Positions 13,671 to 27,135 of a stretch of DNA of 64,000 bases are shown here, piece after piece. A program made the position numbers and the translations under genes. The notes below the pieces were generated by a model. The model saw nothing but the letters and a program-made list of their open reading frames with translations, ran no database searches and had not been told where the DNA came from. How positions within the stretch are numbered: the first letter of the stretch is position 1; the number at the start of each line of letters is the position of its first letter. Source of the stretch: Arbacia lixula. Its lineage: Eukaryota; Echinodermata; Echinoidea; Arbacioida; Arbaciidae. The DNA lies in contig OZ022577.1 of NCBI GenBank assembly GCA_963669155.1, positions 29,753,941 to 29,817,940 on the forward strand, read 5' to 3'.

Positions 13671-13748
<78 letters not shown>

Positions 13749-13768
13749 GAGAGAGGAGGGGGGGGGGA
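13621..13768. repeat. (GA)n repeat with G9 run
   Basis: Interrupted GA and GACA repeats end in a run of G residues near 13760. Confidence 0.9.
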
Positions 13769-16700
13769 GGAAAGTGATAGAGACGGATCACGGCCTCCTC
13801 AAGCACGCACAATGACAGGTGCCCAATATTAAATAGTCGGAGGCCTATTGAATAAACGCAGTACGTTCCCCATTCAAGACAGGTTAGTCTAAAAGACTTT
13901 TTGATAGGGAAACTTTAAACGGTGCGCTAGGACGACCCGCTGGGAACGACGTAATTCAGCACAAATACATGCAATACCAAGGCCCGCCATGAGAATACAA
14001 AGATGTTGCAATCAGCGGCTTTGCCAGATTTAGCCTAGCACAGACAGACCGTGAAAGGTTAATACAGTCTCCACTGCATTGCCGCCATTTTTATATCGCA
14101 AATACTACCATACTTCTGCACGTCTTCAAGAAAAAGTGAAAACAAGACAATACACACACATGTACAAATCATTTGCTAACATAGAGCAGAAGGTCAACGG
14201 GTGTTTTCAGACAACGGGAGAGATAAAACAAATAAAACGTTTAGAAATACGAGCTGTGACAAAATAAACCATTGTGAGAGCTCAACAAATCCCATCGGAA
14301 AACAGGCTTTGGCCACTTAACCCCACTTTTCACCAGGCTTTCTGAGAACGGTTCCTTCTGTGAAGCTTATTCAAAATCCCCGAGTGGTATATGGAGTTGT
14401 TTTTTTCAGAACCCATTTTTAACGGTTCTTTAATGGAAGCGCGAGTAATTATTATTAAGTCATGGACCGTGAATTATTAATCCATAGTACCTTGAAGAAT
14501 GTTAATCATATCATCTTCATCAGGGGAAAGTTAAACAAACTTGTCGTGTTACCCTTTGGAAACTAACTCAACTGTGTCAATTCAAGTTTAAGTTTCAGTC
14601 GTGATGCGGTACGTGCTAGTTGAAATGGCGCCATTCTTTGCTGTGCATGTTCCCCCAAAACAAACATTTTAATCTCCTAAAGCCGGCATTTCTCTGGCAC
14701 ATACATAATTAATATTCAAAGTATGTCGTTTAATGTTAGCTGGCACAAAATCTAGAATGGTTTCGCTTATCGTCAAGAAAATAACCAAGGTAGATTGTTA
14801 ACGAGGTAATCGTTATGTACATTTTCTCCTTAGTAATACACGAAATTTCCATAGAGCGGTAGTTTGCCACACAAAGGTTTAATCCATTAAAGGCAACAGT
14901 GATTTTGCAAAAAAATGATAGTAACGAGATCAAGCACACGATTTCCGTGTCTCCTTGAACTTGCCTTAATACGAGCGTAAGAAGATTAATGAGAAGATCA
15001 TGCATGGTTTGTATAATTTTTTTCTCGTCGACCTTTTTTGAGTTCTCTAACTATGTGTTTCTTCAAAGCTTGCTGAAAATATCACACTTTGTGACCCGCA
15101 AATCTCTTGTTCTTTCTTACTCTCCCACTTTCCCAACGACACGCTCTCTTCGTTCAAGTTTTCCCCCTCTGTCCATCCAAATGAACGCGTTGTCATTTGT
15201 ATATACTACTGATTTGCATAGGAATCTCGCCCAACAAGCCTTTCGTTCCTCTCCTCGACATTGATACGTAACTATTCAAAAAATGGTGCTAATTACATTA
15301 TCGATATTTGTTGTTGCTCTATATAAGTCCTGAAACTTGATCGGTATAACTGATGTCTTTCCATATTATTACAGTCATACTGTACAGTTGTAGTATTGTG
15401 TTATTGTATCCTGCCATATATGTATATTAAGTGGACAAAATCAGTTACATTCTATTCTAATCCACTCGTTGCGTCCCTGAGGCAATGTTCTCTATGAGCT
15501 TTGTGTATATTACCGGTGCAGAAATACACACGTGACACATAAAGACTTCAGTGTTCTTTCGTTATCATAGATAACTTGACAACCTAATAAAATGGCGATG
15601 AATAAAGGAAATATATCGGTATTGTATGGCGCCAAAATCAAGTCGACCATCCGTGAAATGGTGTGGGTATCAGTGTGCTTGGAATAACAAGTGTAAATGA
15701 AATCACATTATTGCATTGAATTGTCGGATGTCATGTATCACTCTCCTGGAAAAAAAATCGAGGGTAGAAATTCTCCGAATTCTCCGAATTCTCCGAATGA
15801 CTGAGAATGACTTAACGAGTGATTGTTCCTTTCATTTCGTGTCAAGGCCCAAAAATCAATACCAACCATAGACTGAACAATGTCTCTTTCTATAGTTGCG
15901 ACTCAGCGGTGAATGGATGGAAATTAAGTTTAAATATGAATTCGATTAAGTATCTTCTAGTCCAATTTGAGAGTACATTGTAGGTTTGTGGCCCGTCTGA
16001 CATGTTGGCACCAATTGATGACCAGAACACATCATACGGAACGACTGCAACCCGATAAACCATCTCGGCAAGTAGCAATTTAGGTCGCTTGATATGAGTT
16101 TGATGACCATCTTAATTCACTGCAACTTCTTTATCTTGCGGAGAAATAATCCGACTGAGCAAAATATGATGCAAAATATGATACTAAATCATCAGGGATC
16201 ACGCCATATAGATTGGCCCCCGAAGTCAATCCATATTACCTCAATAACAAAATGGGAATAAATGTTCTTTGAATGTTTCCCCGGTGAGAGTGTACTAATC
16301 AATACAATTTAGGAAAAGAGTATAACATTCGGTAACACCATCCTCTCAGGATACTTGAGTCAATTATGGGTTGAAAAAAGGAACAGAAAGAGTGAAAATA
16401 GGAGAGGTGATTTTCTTTTATTTCATGACACTTACACAAGAATGTTTTTAGCTTTTGTTTTCGGTCTTTAAACCGAAGATGAATTGAATGAAATAGAAAT
16501 AGAAGGAAAGTGTCGTGTGATGGGAGTTGTGAACAAAAAAGGAGAGAGAGGAAAAGTGTACTGAAAATATTGTAAGTTTTGCAACTTACTTTAGGTGTCT
16601 TTCAATATCAGAAAGGGGTAGAAACAGTCTCGACATTTCGGTCAGTGTGCTCTGTCTGTCATCCTGAGAATAACTAAGAACCATTGAGCGCGCTGGATAT

Positions 16701-19270
16701 TTATGAGAAAACCTATTATGGAAAGGAGAAATGAAGCAGAATTTATCAGATTTAACAAGCACCCGGTTTTCGGTCATTCAATATACAGGTTCAAGGTCCA
16801 ATATTTAAAAAAAATCTTCCTTTTTTGGCTTCATGCGATTTTTTTTTGAAAAATTGTTTTCAGGCTGCGAGCCAACTCAACCCGGCTATCTTTCCTTTGG
16901 CAGATATAAGAAGCTTACTTGTTAGAAAAAAAAAAGACTAGCACGAAGCTGAATTCCATTATTTAATAAATCTGTAGCTTTCTAGCAGTCACAATCGGCT
17001 CCTTGTGTCATTGGAAAGAGCCCAATGATTATGGAATTGTCACGTAGGCCTTCAGCTGGTCTGGGCAAACGTTAAGTACGAAAGCATCTCTTTTCATTCT
17101 TTCCTAAAGATTTTTTTTCATTTCGAAAGGATTATTGTCACTTTTCTCACGCGAGGTTTGTAAATATGATAGAGATCTGACCTATGTGGACCCTTCCTTC
17201 AATATGTCATGGTCGTATCAGGGAGTGACACAACAGTTATATTGCACACCTCGCTCTTAAGAATAGATACATTCTGGTAAATGTCGTAGTTGGTCAAATC
17301 GGAATTGTAGAGTAGTAGAGGCAGAGAGAGTATTAGATGAAAATAAATGTATTTTTAAAAAATGAGTTTTGATGTAGTTTTTGAAACAGAGAATGAGTTT
17401 GTTTCGTGAGAAAAGGAGGATTATAAAGCAAATCACCAGAAATAAGGTCAATATTTGGCCATAGACAGATTTAAATGAAAAATGTAGATAGTTTTAAGGT
17501 GACATACTATAGCGGTTATTTCACCTTCTACACTAAGTTCGAAGCATTATTTCAGCTAGCAAAATTTGTTATAAAAATGGAGTATCCTTACATTGGTGCA
17601 TGGTTTTTTTTAATAAGCCGAGATGCATTTAATTTGTGCCCCAAAACATGCTTACATACTTGTCATCGCAGCTCACAGTGCATGAACGTTTATGTCTGAT
17701 TATTTTGTTGACTACTTCCGGAATAGCCAAATATAAATCAACACAATCAATCATTGCATGAATTCCTTTGAAATGCTATCAGCAGCATGAGATGGAGCAG
17801 GACATGGTAATAAATGTAATATTTCAATGTTTGACTACTTGTCACGCCGTTATGCTCGTATAGTTTGTCACAAAGAAAAGCGAGGAGAGGGAGAGAGAGA
17901 GAAAACAGTAAGATTGCAGTAATATTTTGACACATAATATCACATTTCAAAAACAAAAAAGAGAAAATCAACATACTTCAAGTACGCCAGACCCGACTGT
18001 GAGTCGTACACAAGCGATGAGTCATTATAAATGTTGATACAACAGATACGAAGGCAAAACAGTGAAAAATATCGTCTTACTGCAACAAGTTAGTGAAACA
18101 AGACGTCAAAAGGGTCGATCTAGATCTTTGTGTTGAATCAAAGATAACCCTTTGCTGATTATTTGCATAGTCGTTCATTAACCACGTCCATTGTTGACAC
18201 AGTTGCTCCATCCAAAGATAGGAGACGTACCAAGTGACCAAATAAGAGAGGACATACAAACCCCCCGTCTTCACCTCTATATTCATTCGCGTATAGATAT
18301 ATATATATATATTGTATATGTCACAAATGGTTGTGCTAAAATGCATTGTAAGCATATACACATGTCCAATATGGTTTGATATTGCAATATGTCGTACATA
18401 TTTATCCTGCAAAATGATAGTGTTACTTTATACGAACATGTTGCTATAAGGGTCACATAATATCCGATGACAGGTTGTATTTGCTACTCCAAATGTCTCA
18501 ATATCGATTATGTCTTGTAAGAAAATAAGAAAAAGCAAAACGCAAACTGGAAAGGATACGGCTGTGTATTAGCATGGTGAAAGTTAAACTCGATTAAATC
18601 GGTTATTCCAACGTCGAATGTATACTACTATCATCAATGCAATTCATGTACTATCGGAACCGTGTTTGTGTTGTATACGATTATGAAGTTTAACGACTTT
18701 AAAAAGCACGAAACTTCCCTGAGCTGATTTGTTGTTTACAGCTTGTTTGTGATGAAGATCATGATCACTATCACTGTAATGAATGTGATGAGAAATATCA
18801 TAATCATTATGAATGCTATCGTAATAAACAGAATTCTATTATGCAGATTAGATATTAACAACAATTCCGAAGGATACCTGAAAGATAGCACAGCGATATT
18901 ACATCCACTGGAATACAGGGGAGAAGAAAAGTTTACCGAATATCTGAGACTAAATACCTCATTCCTCAATTTACTTTGCGTCATCATGGTCACGTGTTTC
19001 AAATTCAATCCTTTGTAACATTTAGTCCAGATAATTAGTACACGTAAGATGCAACTGCAAACGAGAATATATTGGTATTCTAAAAGAAACCAAAGACCAA
19101 AATTGTCTCAGCTAATTCAGATGGTATTCTGAAAACTGACATAAATAATAATAAAATACGCTTTAAGACCAATACAAGTAATAAATTGAAAGAGACTTAA
19201 GTCAAAACTCAAATCAGAACTTTGTTTGTTCTCAGAATACCACCCCTAGGAAACGCAAATCAGGGACCAG
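13769..19270. other. No recognisable gene
   Basis: About 5.5 kb of AT-rich DNA with only short frames. It includes a small four-fold CTCCGAATT-type repeat near 15770-15798 and a short (TA)n near 18296-18312. No RNA gene, domain or long inverted repeat was found. Confidence 0.45.
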
Positions 19271-19930
19271 CAATTTGAAGTTCGCAAAGAAACTTCGAAT
19301 AATGTGTAAGATAGAAATCTTAAAGGTTTTACCTCTGGCAGAGCATTTGATCCAGGGTTGTTGCTGGTCTCGTGTCACTCGTCGTAAAGCTGAGCAGAGT
19401 TTCTATCAGTGTTCCAACACGAGTACAGGTAGCAAGTTAGGCACAGATCACTCCATTTGATATATCAGATGACCGCACGTCTGCGAAGCGAAGATATGAA
19501 TTTGGTGTCAGGTGTTTATCGCCGAGCCCAACAAAAATCTGATCCCAAACAAAACTGGACCCGATGTAAAACGGTGCCCATGGCTATTGGTGTCGTTGAA
19601 GTTTGTAGCCAGGACCATCCGATAATCATGAGGAGATAGACCATCATCTGAGCCCAACGAGTTACTTTAGACCAGGGCCGAGATAGCGGTGAGCATCTTC
19701 CCGTAGCAGAGGTCTCAAAGCGTGTGCCCGAAGCTACAGAGAGGGGTGCGAGGTTTTATACACCTGCACCCTGCACCCTGCGAGCAAGCACCGGGGCTAT
19801 TGATTACTTCTCGACGTGCTTGGGGGAGTCCGAGCACAAGATAAACATAACGCGGACCAAAATTCATTTGACAAGATAAAATAAAGGTGTGAGGGAAGAT
19901 GCCATGAGGGACCAGCCGAGACAAACCATT
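19271..19930. other. Unassigned G+C-richer segment with overlapping frames
   Basis: This patch is richer in G+C than its surroundings and carries open frames on both strands. One minus-strand frame begins near 19637 with a hydrophobic stretch that resembles a signal peptide but stops soon after. Other minus-strand frames run about 40 codons between stops. I do not recognise any product. A decayed mobile element or an old gene fragment would fit equally well. Confidence 0.25.
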
Positions 19931-21240
19931 TGTGTATTTAACGGGTCCTATTGTCTTGATTGTTACAGGATAGGTCTAACTATACAGGGAACAACTGTAA
20001 CCTCGAAAGCTACATGTATCCATAAGTCGTGATTTGTGGCACGGCCTGCGTTCCTAGCCGAGTTCACACTTTTCGGCGGCCATTCTAAGAAACGTGTTGC
20101 ACACGTTCTCTGTAAGCGTTTGTAAGAAATCAAAGTAATTATTATTTTTTTTTTTACAGAAATCACGATCTATTATGAAATGGCGGTTTTTGTTTCAAGA
20201 GGCATAAACTTTTGTCAAATTTGCCGTCATCTTCTTTTTTTTTAGTGTCTGAGGGTGGGGTGGCGTTGGGGTTGCTTAATACATCATTTTTATATTCATT
20301 TCATGAATATAATCGCTTGCAGTGAATGTGAACTGGTGACACAATCAGTGTACTGGACAAACCAAAACGGAATAAAAACCCTCACCCATAACCTTTCTCT
20401 TAATTTCGGATAGTGAAGTTTGTAATGCCTCATTTTGGCAAATGGGCAACGCAAATTCGCTGTAAGATGAAACTCAATTAGCAAGTTACGAGGAGGGCAG
20501 ACACCCCAAAATGTAATTAGCGTGCTAATATACATCAACGTATTAGCTTGGGGAACGGTGCCATTGATTCCTACTTTAACCAATGATTGCTGCTTTGAAT
20601 AAGTTGAGTGTATTACTTCTGTACACATACAACATCGGCACGTAATGAGTTAACCCAGTAAACCCAAGGGAGATAAAGATGACGAGTGTTTTTTTTCGAA
20701 TGATTTTTACAAACTCTCCAAATCAATGATTTCCTCACTAAACAAACTCATGGCATCCTTTTCCCCCTCTATCGGTATCTGATCCACGATTTGGCTTATA
20801 CCCAACTTCTAAGACGAACTTCAAATAAGTTGAAAGGATGGATATGCAGTAGGTAGGTATCAGCTTGATTTCATCAAGTCTACGTTGTGATGGATGATGG
20901 TGGTGTAACAATGGCCGGAGAAGCGCACACCCCACCCCACCACCACCCTCCTCCTTCCCCCGCCCCTCCTCCATCAAATTAAAGTCATAACAATCTGACG
21001 ATTGCTCTGAAATTTCAAAGCCAGAAAGAATAAACAGAACGTAAATCATCTCCTAGCGTGGCCTAATGATAGAGGAAAAAGTAGCAAGCAAAGGAATCGT
21101 AAAGCTGCGTCTCACAACTGTTGATTCCGTCTTCATTGTGTGTAGCCCCCCCCCCCTCCCCCACCATCCCTCCGCCACTACTGAACTTTGTCTTATGCCA
21201 AACGATTTAACTTTGCCCACCCATTTATGCAATAGCATAT
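19931..21240. other. No recognisable gene
   Basis: AT-rich DNA with scattered short frames. A C-rich stretch with a C10 run lies near 21147. Nothing supports a gene. Confidence 0.45.
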
Positions 21241-21550
21241 CTCCTCGGGTATGTTTGTGTGTGCGTTATAAATGTGTTTACTTCATTGTATTCAATGTGT
21301 TTTGACTGTTTTGTTTATGTTTGTACTTGAATGTAGGGAAGAGCCTACGATAGGTCAATCGCCTTTGTTTCCTCCTCCACATTGAATTTCACTTTTGTAT
21401 TCCCTCTTTTGTTGTACTTCTTGCATTTCCTGATGTATTTCATCTGTTATATTTTGATGTTTTTTTTTTATCTGTTGTATAACTCTTGTATTGATTGTAT
21501 TGTTTTTTAAATTCAAGTTGTGGAAATAAAGCGAATTGAATTGAAAAAAT
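21241..21550 (+). mobile_element. Probable 3' end of a truncated non-LTR retroelement
   Basis: T-rich sequence ends in AATAAA (21525-21530) followed closely by GCGAATTGAATTGAAA. Tails built from repeated ATTGAA-type units are characteristic of CR1-like non-LTR elements, and the confirmed retroelement at 39434-41338 ends in the same way. No coding part is left, so this call rests on the tail alone. Confidence 0.45.
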
Positions 21551-21955
21551 GTACACCTCTACATGCTTATAATGTATTACTGCATTAGTGACACACAAAT
21601 AGTTAATGCTCACGAGTTCATACATTGTAATGTTCATGCATTTCCCAAACGTTTATAAATAATATTAATTATCTAACTTTCCTGATGAAATAGGTTTTAT
21701 CCTTTTATAACGAAAATAAAACCAAATTTCTCCCATGCTCCAAAATGTTAAAATAAAACAGAATCTAAAATACAGCAGCTACCTTCATGATACATACTCC
21801 TCCCCTCTCCTCTTCCATGTCTCCATCGTCATGCCATGTTGCTGGGCACTTGGTCTGGTCTGTCACAGTGACAATCGTCAAAACTATAAAAATCCTGTTG
21901 TCATGGTTGTGCGGAGAGGAATGGAGATTTACAGTGACTTTTGCTCTTGGAGTTT

Positions 21956-22208
21956 AAAGGGAATATACCACCTGTATACCGTTCTGGGAAGACATAAAAA
22001 GCCTTCAACCGGTGATCATGAGCAATCTTCTTGCCAATGGTCTTAAATTCATGTATCGTCCATTTTAGAAACTTGTTTAAAGTTATTTGCCCTCAAATAA
22101 TCCACATTTGGAGTAATTACTGATTAAATCACAAGACCTCAAATTGTTCGACCCAAACATTTTGAGGATTTGTGATTTGATCTCTAATTAGTCTAAATGT
22201 GGATATAA
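21956..22208. mobile_element. TIR element, family A, second copy (inverted, diverged)
   Basis: The segment matches the element at 1206-1482 in reverse orientation. The end, the internal block around TTAAATTCATGTATCGTCCA and the central palindrome around TTTTGAGGATTTGTGATT are all recognisable. Divergence is higher than between the arms of copy 1, and the far terminus is unclear. Confidence 0.65.
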
Positions 22209-22791
22209 AATCATATATAAACCAGGGAAATAAAAAAAAACACTCTGTAAGAACATCCCTCCCAATTATAGAACTAGAAACTGAATTTAAGCGGAGTTAT
22301 AGCGATCGATAGATTTCGAGGAGGTTTTGGGCGGGTCGTCTGAAACCTACCGGTTCGTGTAGTGTAGAGACAGGAGACCGCTGTGCGCTATGGTTCGCAC
22401 CATAGTGCATGCGTTCAATTGAAGCATGCCCGCGGTGCCCGGGGCATCGCGTACTGAATGGGGCAATAAACGTAAATATCGATAGTTTGTAAATTTTTCT
22501 GAAAATGTTCTTGAGGCTATGACTTTGAAATTTCACACATGTTATCGTTAGGCTATACTGCTCATTCCTGGCGAGTTTTATAACTTTTGTATATCAATGT
22601 AAATGGGACACCCTGTCTTTAAGTCGTTATCAACCATTTATATATACAGATATCACTTTCCTCATATCACTTTCCCTCCATACGTGGTGACGTTATAGAA
22701 TAGCGAATTCCCTGTGCTTGAACTGGGGATTAAAGGAGCTGGTCGACTTGTTTCATACTGTGTTGCAAATAGATTATAAATAATCATTTAT

Positions 22792-22903
22792 TTTACAAAG
22801 AAATTTTAGGCATACACCCAGAAGTAAGGTTAGCGTGCTGCATCCTATTGGATGGAGCACGCTATTCTTACTACTTGGTGTATGCCTAAAATTTCTTTGT
22901 AAA
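22792..22903. repeat. Strong 112-bp hairpin (inverted repeat, 5-nt loop)
   Basis: Two arms of about 54 nt, starting TTTACAAAGAAATTTTAGGC and ending in its complement, pair with roughly five mismatches around the loop TATTG. Either strand of RNA would fold into a long, nearly continuous stem. A tiny foldback element is the simplest explanation. A hairpin RNA precursor is possible, but nothing in the sequence proves transcription. Confidence 0.7.
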
Positions 22904-23029
22904 TTGAAATTACCCCAGAAAGCCCTTTCACTAAAATCTAACCATTTATTGTAGAACCTTCCACGATAAGAGTGACAATTCTTAAAGATTGATAATGGGC
23001 TCTTTTCGTTTTTTAACCTTAAAACTGTT

Positions 23030-23057
23030 TTAAGTTGTAACAATTGTTACAACTTTA
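23030..23057. repeat. Near-perfect short palindrome
   Basis: The core AGTTGTAACAATTGTTACAA continues as an inverted repeat centred at 23043/23044. Its role is unknown. Confidence 0.6.
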
Positions 23058-23320
23058 AACAATGTGCTTATAAGATTCCCCTAACTCTAGAATAAAACGC
23101 TTATCAAAATTATATGTTTTTGAGTGACTTGTCTCTTTCTTGAGAAAAGAAAGGGTGTGTCTTTAACTGTCCCCATATTCCGTTATCACCTCATATGATA
23201 TATTGATTCACGTCATTACCTGGGTCTGAGACAAAGACTGTACCTTCCATCAGTTATTCTACTCTCACGACTGTGACAGGCAGGCTATTTAGGTACTGAT
23301 ATGCTCACTTCTTTATGCGA

Positions 23321-23456
23321 GGGCCCTGCCTTAAAAAGAATTGCGATTGGTCGCAACTTGACTTGCGATTGATATCAATCGTAACTGCATATTACAGATA
23401 GGGGATTGGACTTGCGATCGATTCAGATCAATCAAAACTCTTTATTAGACGGGGCT
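23321..23456. mobile_element. Short TIR element, family C, copy 1
   Basis: The unit begins GGGCCCTGCCTTAAAAAGAA and ends near GGGGCTC, with internal GCGATTGATATCAATCG palindromes. Its reverse complement matches the element at 60279-60419 inside the hnRNP L gene over nearly the whole length, so this is a dispersed family of about 140 bp. Confidence 0.7.
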
Positions 23457-23835
23457 CAAGAATAAACACATGTTCTAAAGATAATGATTTTATTGTGGCT
23501 GCTTCTTTAACGTTGTTCTAAACCATGTAAACCGTTGTTCTTTAGGATTTATGTTAAGGAACCTGTTTAACACTGTATCAAAATCCGACATTAAAACGTA
23601 ATATACTTAAAGTTATCGATCGACTTTGTTGTGATACTAAATTCATTTCATTCATCTCTATGGGTGGCACTGCAGTCCTTGGAATTTGATGAGCAATTTG
23701 CATTGTTTCATTGGGTACATGAGCGGTACGTTTCTTTCCAATGCGCTTACCACACTCATCGTAATTATGGCGCTATTACGATCGTAACTTCCTTGTCTAG
23801 AGTGAGTTGTTATTCAACCATTTGCATTTATTGTC

Positions 23836-24004
23836 CCCCCCCCCCCTCTCTCTCTCTCTTTCTCTTTCCCTCTCTCTTCCTTTACCCTCTTTCTCCCCCT
23901 TCTCTCTCCTCTCTCTTCTTCGTTCTCTCTTTCTCCCCTGACAAATCGTTCATCGTATTTTTATTTCGTTCTAAATCTCTCCTTTTGATCATGTTCACTC
24001 TTCT

Positions 24005-24045
<41 letters not shown>

Positions 24046-24086
24046 ATCTCTTCTCCTCTCCATCTCTCTCTCCGTCTCTGTCCCTA
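23836..24086. repeat. C-run and (CT)n pyrimidine repeats
   Basis: A C10 run at about 23836 leads into interrupted CT repeats up to 24086. A 152-codon frame here is produced by the repeat and should be ignored. Confidence 0.85.
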
Positions 24087-26384
24087 TGAATTCGCTGGTT
24101 CTACATCCCCCTTACTGCCTTACACCTCCCTGATGGAACGCTTTGATTGGTTAAAGTCACTCAACGTCTCGAAAGAAACAAAACAAAATTGTGTTTGTAT
24201 AATTGACTAGATGTATTTTTTTCATTGCCATTTCATAAAATACATGTGCATTACATCGTGGAGTGCTACGTGCAATTATGTGCGTTTTGTCGCGTTTATA
24301 ACTTAGCACCTCTGACGTTGTGTACGTCATTTATAGAACTTTTTAATTTCCCAGGACCTTCCTATTGCTTGACCTTCGTACTTTTTAAAACATATATTAC
24401 TTTCTTTCATGATTTCATCGACAGAGATGGTTGGTCATTCGAAAACCAGTCAAAACGAACAGAACTGTTATTGAAAGACTCTGGACTTCTTCGTTTGGAT
24501 GAAAGAACAACTTACTTGTTTGTACAGCGATTTAGTTTCCTTGACATGGGGATACGCGACACTGGAGACAGCTGAACTAGTTCGACTGACTGATTGAATC
24601 AAATATATATAAATATATTCAAAATCGTGTAATAATAAGGAATCAATGATCAAATTAATTATCATTTCCTCTCACTAAAATTTTACACGCTCTTATCATT
24701 TTGGATTTTGTTGGTTCAATTTCGAAAAGAAAACTCGATAGGCATACTTGTATTAATTTATGATGGAATGCATTAGCCGATAGACTTACTGTTAAGATTT
24801 TGATTTTAATGTTAACATTTAATAGATTTTTTTGAGGTGTTGGGCTACACCCGTCGCATTGGTGTTAGGTCAACAATATAGATTTTGTACTGGAGGCTCA
24901 CGTTTTGCACGTAGGCCCAAGGCTAAAGGAGTTGTGGCTACGTCTTGTTGTCCCTTAGATAACACCAACAAGGTATAGAGTTGTTGCATTCTATCAACAA
25001 AATATCTGTGTCATTTTCAGGGACAACTGTGGGCTACGTGCGCCCAGAAAGTTGCTTTTTGTTATCTTTTGTTTGATGAGTGGTTTCATATCTTGGTAAC
25101 ATTACAAGAACAATGATCACATTTGATAAAAGTGACAATCACAGGAATAATAACAAAATAGAAATCGAAATCATTAGTTTGAGTTCGTATTTGACATTTT
25201 CTAATGATCACCTCTTCGATTAGAAGCTCACCCTTAACTTCTTCCCTTCCAGACTCCATACTACCCTATAGGAATGCGCAAACTCTTCATGCGCATGAAG
25301 CGAACATATATTTTAGGAAGAGTTACTACATCATCAACAACAACAAACAATAAAAGTTTTTGTTCTTTTCTTGATTATTTCTTTTCCCCGATGAGTAAGC
25401 AGCGGATTTGAACAATACATGAGTATTAATGAATATTTCTAAAAAAAAAGCTAATTCGTAAGAAAGTGACAATATAACCCAGACAGACAGAGTAAGGATA
25501 AAGACGCACCCTCTCCAGATGGGCTGAGCGTACTCTAATATTGTCCGAGGAGAAAAGGTTCACATCGGAACCATTTTGCCATGTTATAGGAATTACAAGT
25601 TTGACATTTCCAGCTGTACTACGATGCGATGGAGTCTTGAAAGTACGTTTGGAAGAAAATGGTGCCCCCCCCCCCCAAAAAAAAAGATGTATATCACAGT
25701 GCTGCTAATAAATATTGAAATGGTTGTGCGAGAGCGTGTGACAAAAATTGGGAAAATGTTTAGGACACTTGTTCAAGCCACAGGTATATGATTGCACTGT
25801 TATTACTGTCGTATTGTATTATTATAACTCTGCATTATCGAGTGGAAAAACGCCCATTCAAAACAATTAAATAATTTCTATAAGTCTTTAAAAAGTAGGG
25901 TGTACGATTATTGAAAAAAAACACAGCTCAATCAACCCCCAAAATTAAATGGTATTGGTGAAAATTTGAGCGAGACAAATAAATTCGAATTACATTTGCG
26001 ATGACCTGAGTCAGTGCAGGATGGATAAGGCTAATCTTAAAGAATGATCGATGTCTAAGTGGGGTGCAGTCAACCAGTGATATACCATACAGGTGTTTCT
26101 CGCACTCTCCTTTATCATGAATATGACAAGCGCGGAATAAAGAGATGGCCAGGATTAAGTGAAGTACCGTCACAGTTCCATTATTGTTGCATAATGCCTC
26201 TTTTGACAAATAACACCTCGGCTAAATAATGCATGGTACATTAAAGGAAGCAAGAATCTTGTTTACCGAGATGCTTTGGAAGCGGTTGGGTACTGTGAGT
26301 AGGCCTACTGTTGTTTGTGTCAATGGATACTGCTAAACGTGCAAGACGGAATGTGTGGTGATGGAAGAGGTTACTTCTTCAAGA
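24087..26384. other. No recognisable gene
   Basis: AT-rich DNA. The 116-codon plus-strand frame at 24225-24575 matches no family I know, and its composition looks like chance. A C11/A9 junction lies near 25666-25685. Confidence 0.4.
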
Positions 26385-27135
26385 GAGGAGAGACTGACCA
26401 GGGAAGTGTTATAGGAAGGAGTAGAAACTCGAGCATAATACATTCAAACATCTGTATGGGTTCTAAAGCGTGCTCATGAATGTCAAAATAATTCCATAAT
26501 CATGACAATGCTTTGATGTTCCATGTGCCGAGCCGACATTTAGCTGATGTCAACTTGACAAGAAATTTCTTTAATTTCCCATTTGTCTGTAGACGTTTTG
26601 TTTTTGACAAATTCGTTTGCAAACTATAAGGAAGTTAGCGGCAGATAATGACAGATCCTAATACTCTGCTTTTGTTTCGAAAAGTATTGAGGAATCATTA
26701 AAAATCGGACATATAAGCTATTTGTATTAATTACAAAATTGACCAATTTCTCTAAATTCCGACAACTTGTGCATTTGGGAGATTCAACCACCCTCAAAAT
26801 GATATATTAAGCTGTGTGTTATCATTAACGGCGTTTGTGTGTGTTTGCGTGAAGCAGAGATATTTTACTTGAAAAACTTGTTTATTTGTGTTTGCTGATA
26901 CCTGTTGTGCTCATGGAATTATTAATGTCATTAACAGAACGGGACAAGCGAAATGAGACTGTACATTTCTTTGTTCTCTCTGAGAAACCGTTGCCACAAA
27001 ATCATGTTCATAATTGTTCAAACACCTGAACAGCACCTGTTGAGAACACCATAACTTTTCAGCGGCTTGGCACATGGGTTCAAAGAAAGAAAGTTGCTTC
27101 CTATCCTTCCATAACACATCCCTGGACTGACAGAC
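26385..27135. repeat. Left arm of a ~750-bp inverted duplication
   Basis: Read in reverse complement, this segment aligns from end to end with 31820-32570, with substitutions and small indels spread evenly. On the minus strand, about 26930-27135 keeps an open frame whose right-arm counterpart shares a core WKD-x-KQ-x-SFFEPM and then AEKL. The arms enclose about 4.7 kb that contains the Tc1-like and Harbinger-like elements. The family is not recognised; a duplicated gene fragment or the ends of a larger element are both possible. Confidence 0.7.

Noticed and set aside
24225..24575. 116-codon plus-strand frame
   Set aside because: No motif, no splice context and composition typical of AT-rich chance frames.
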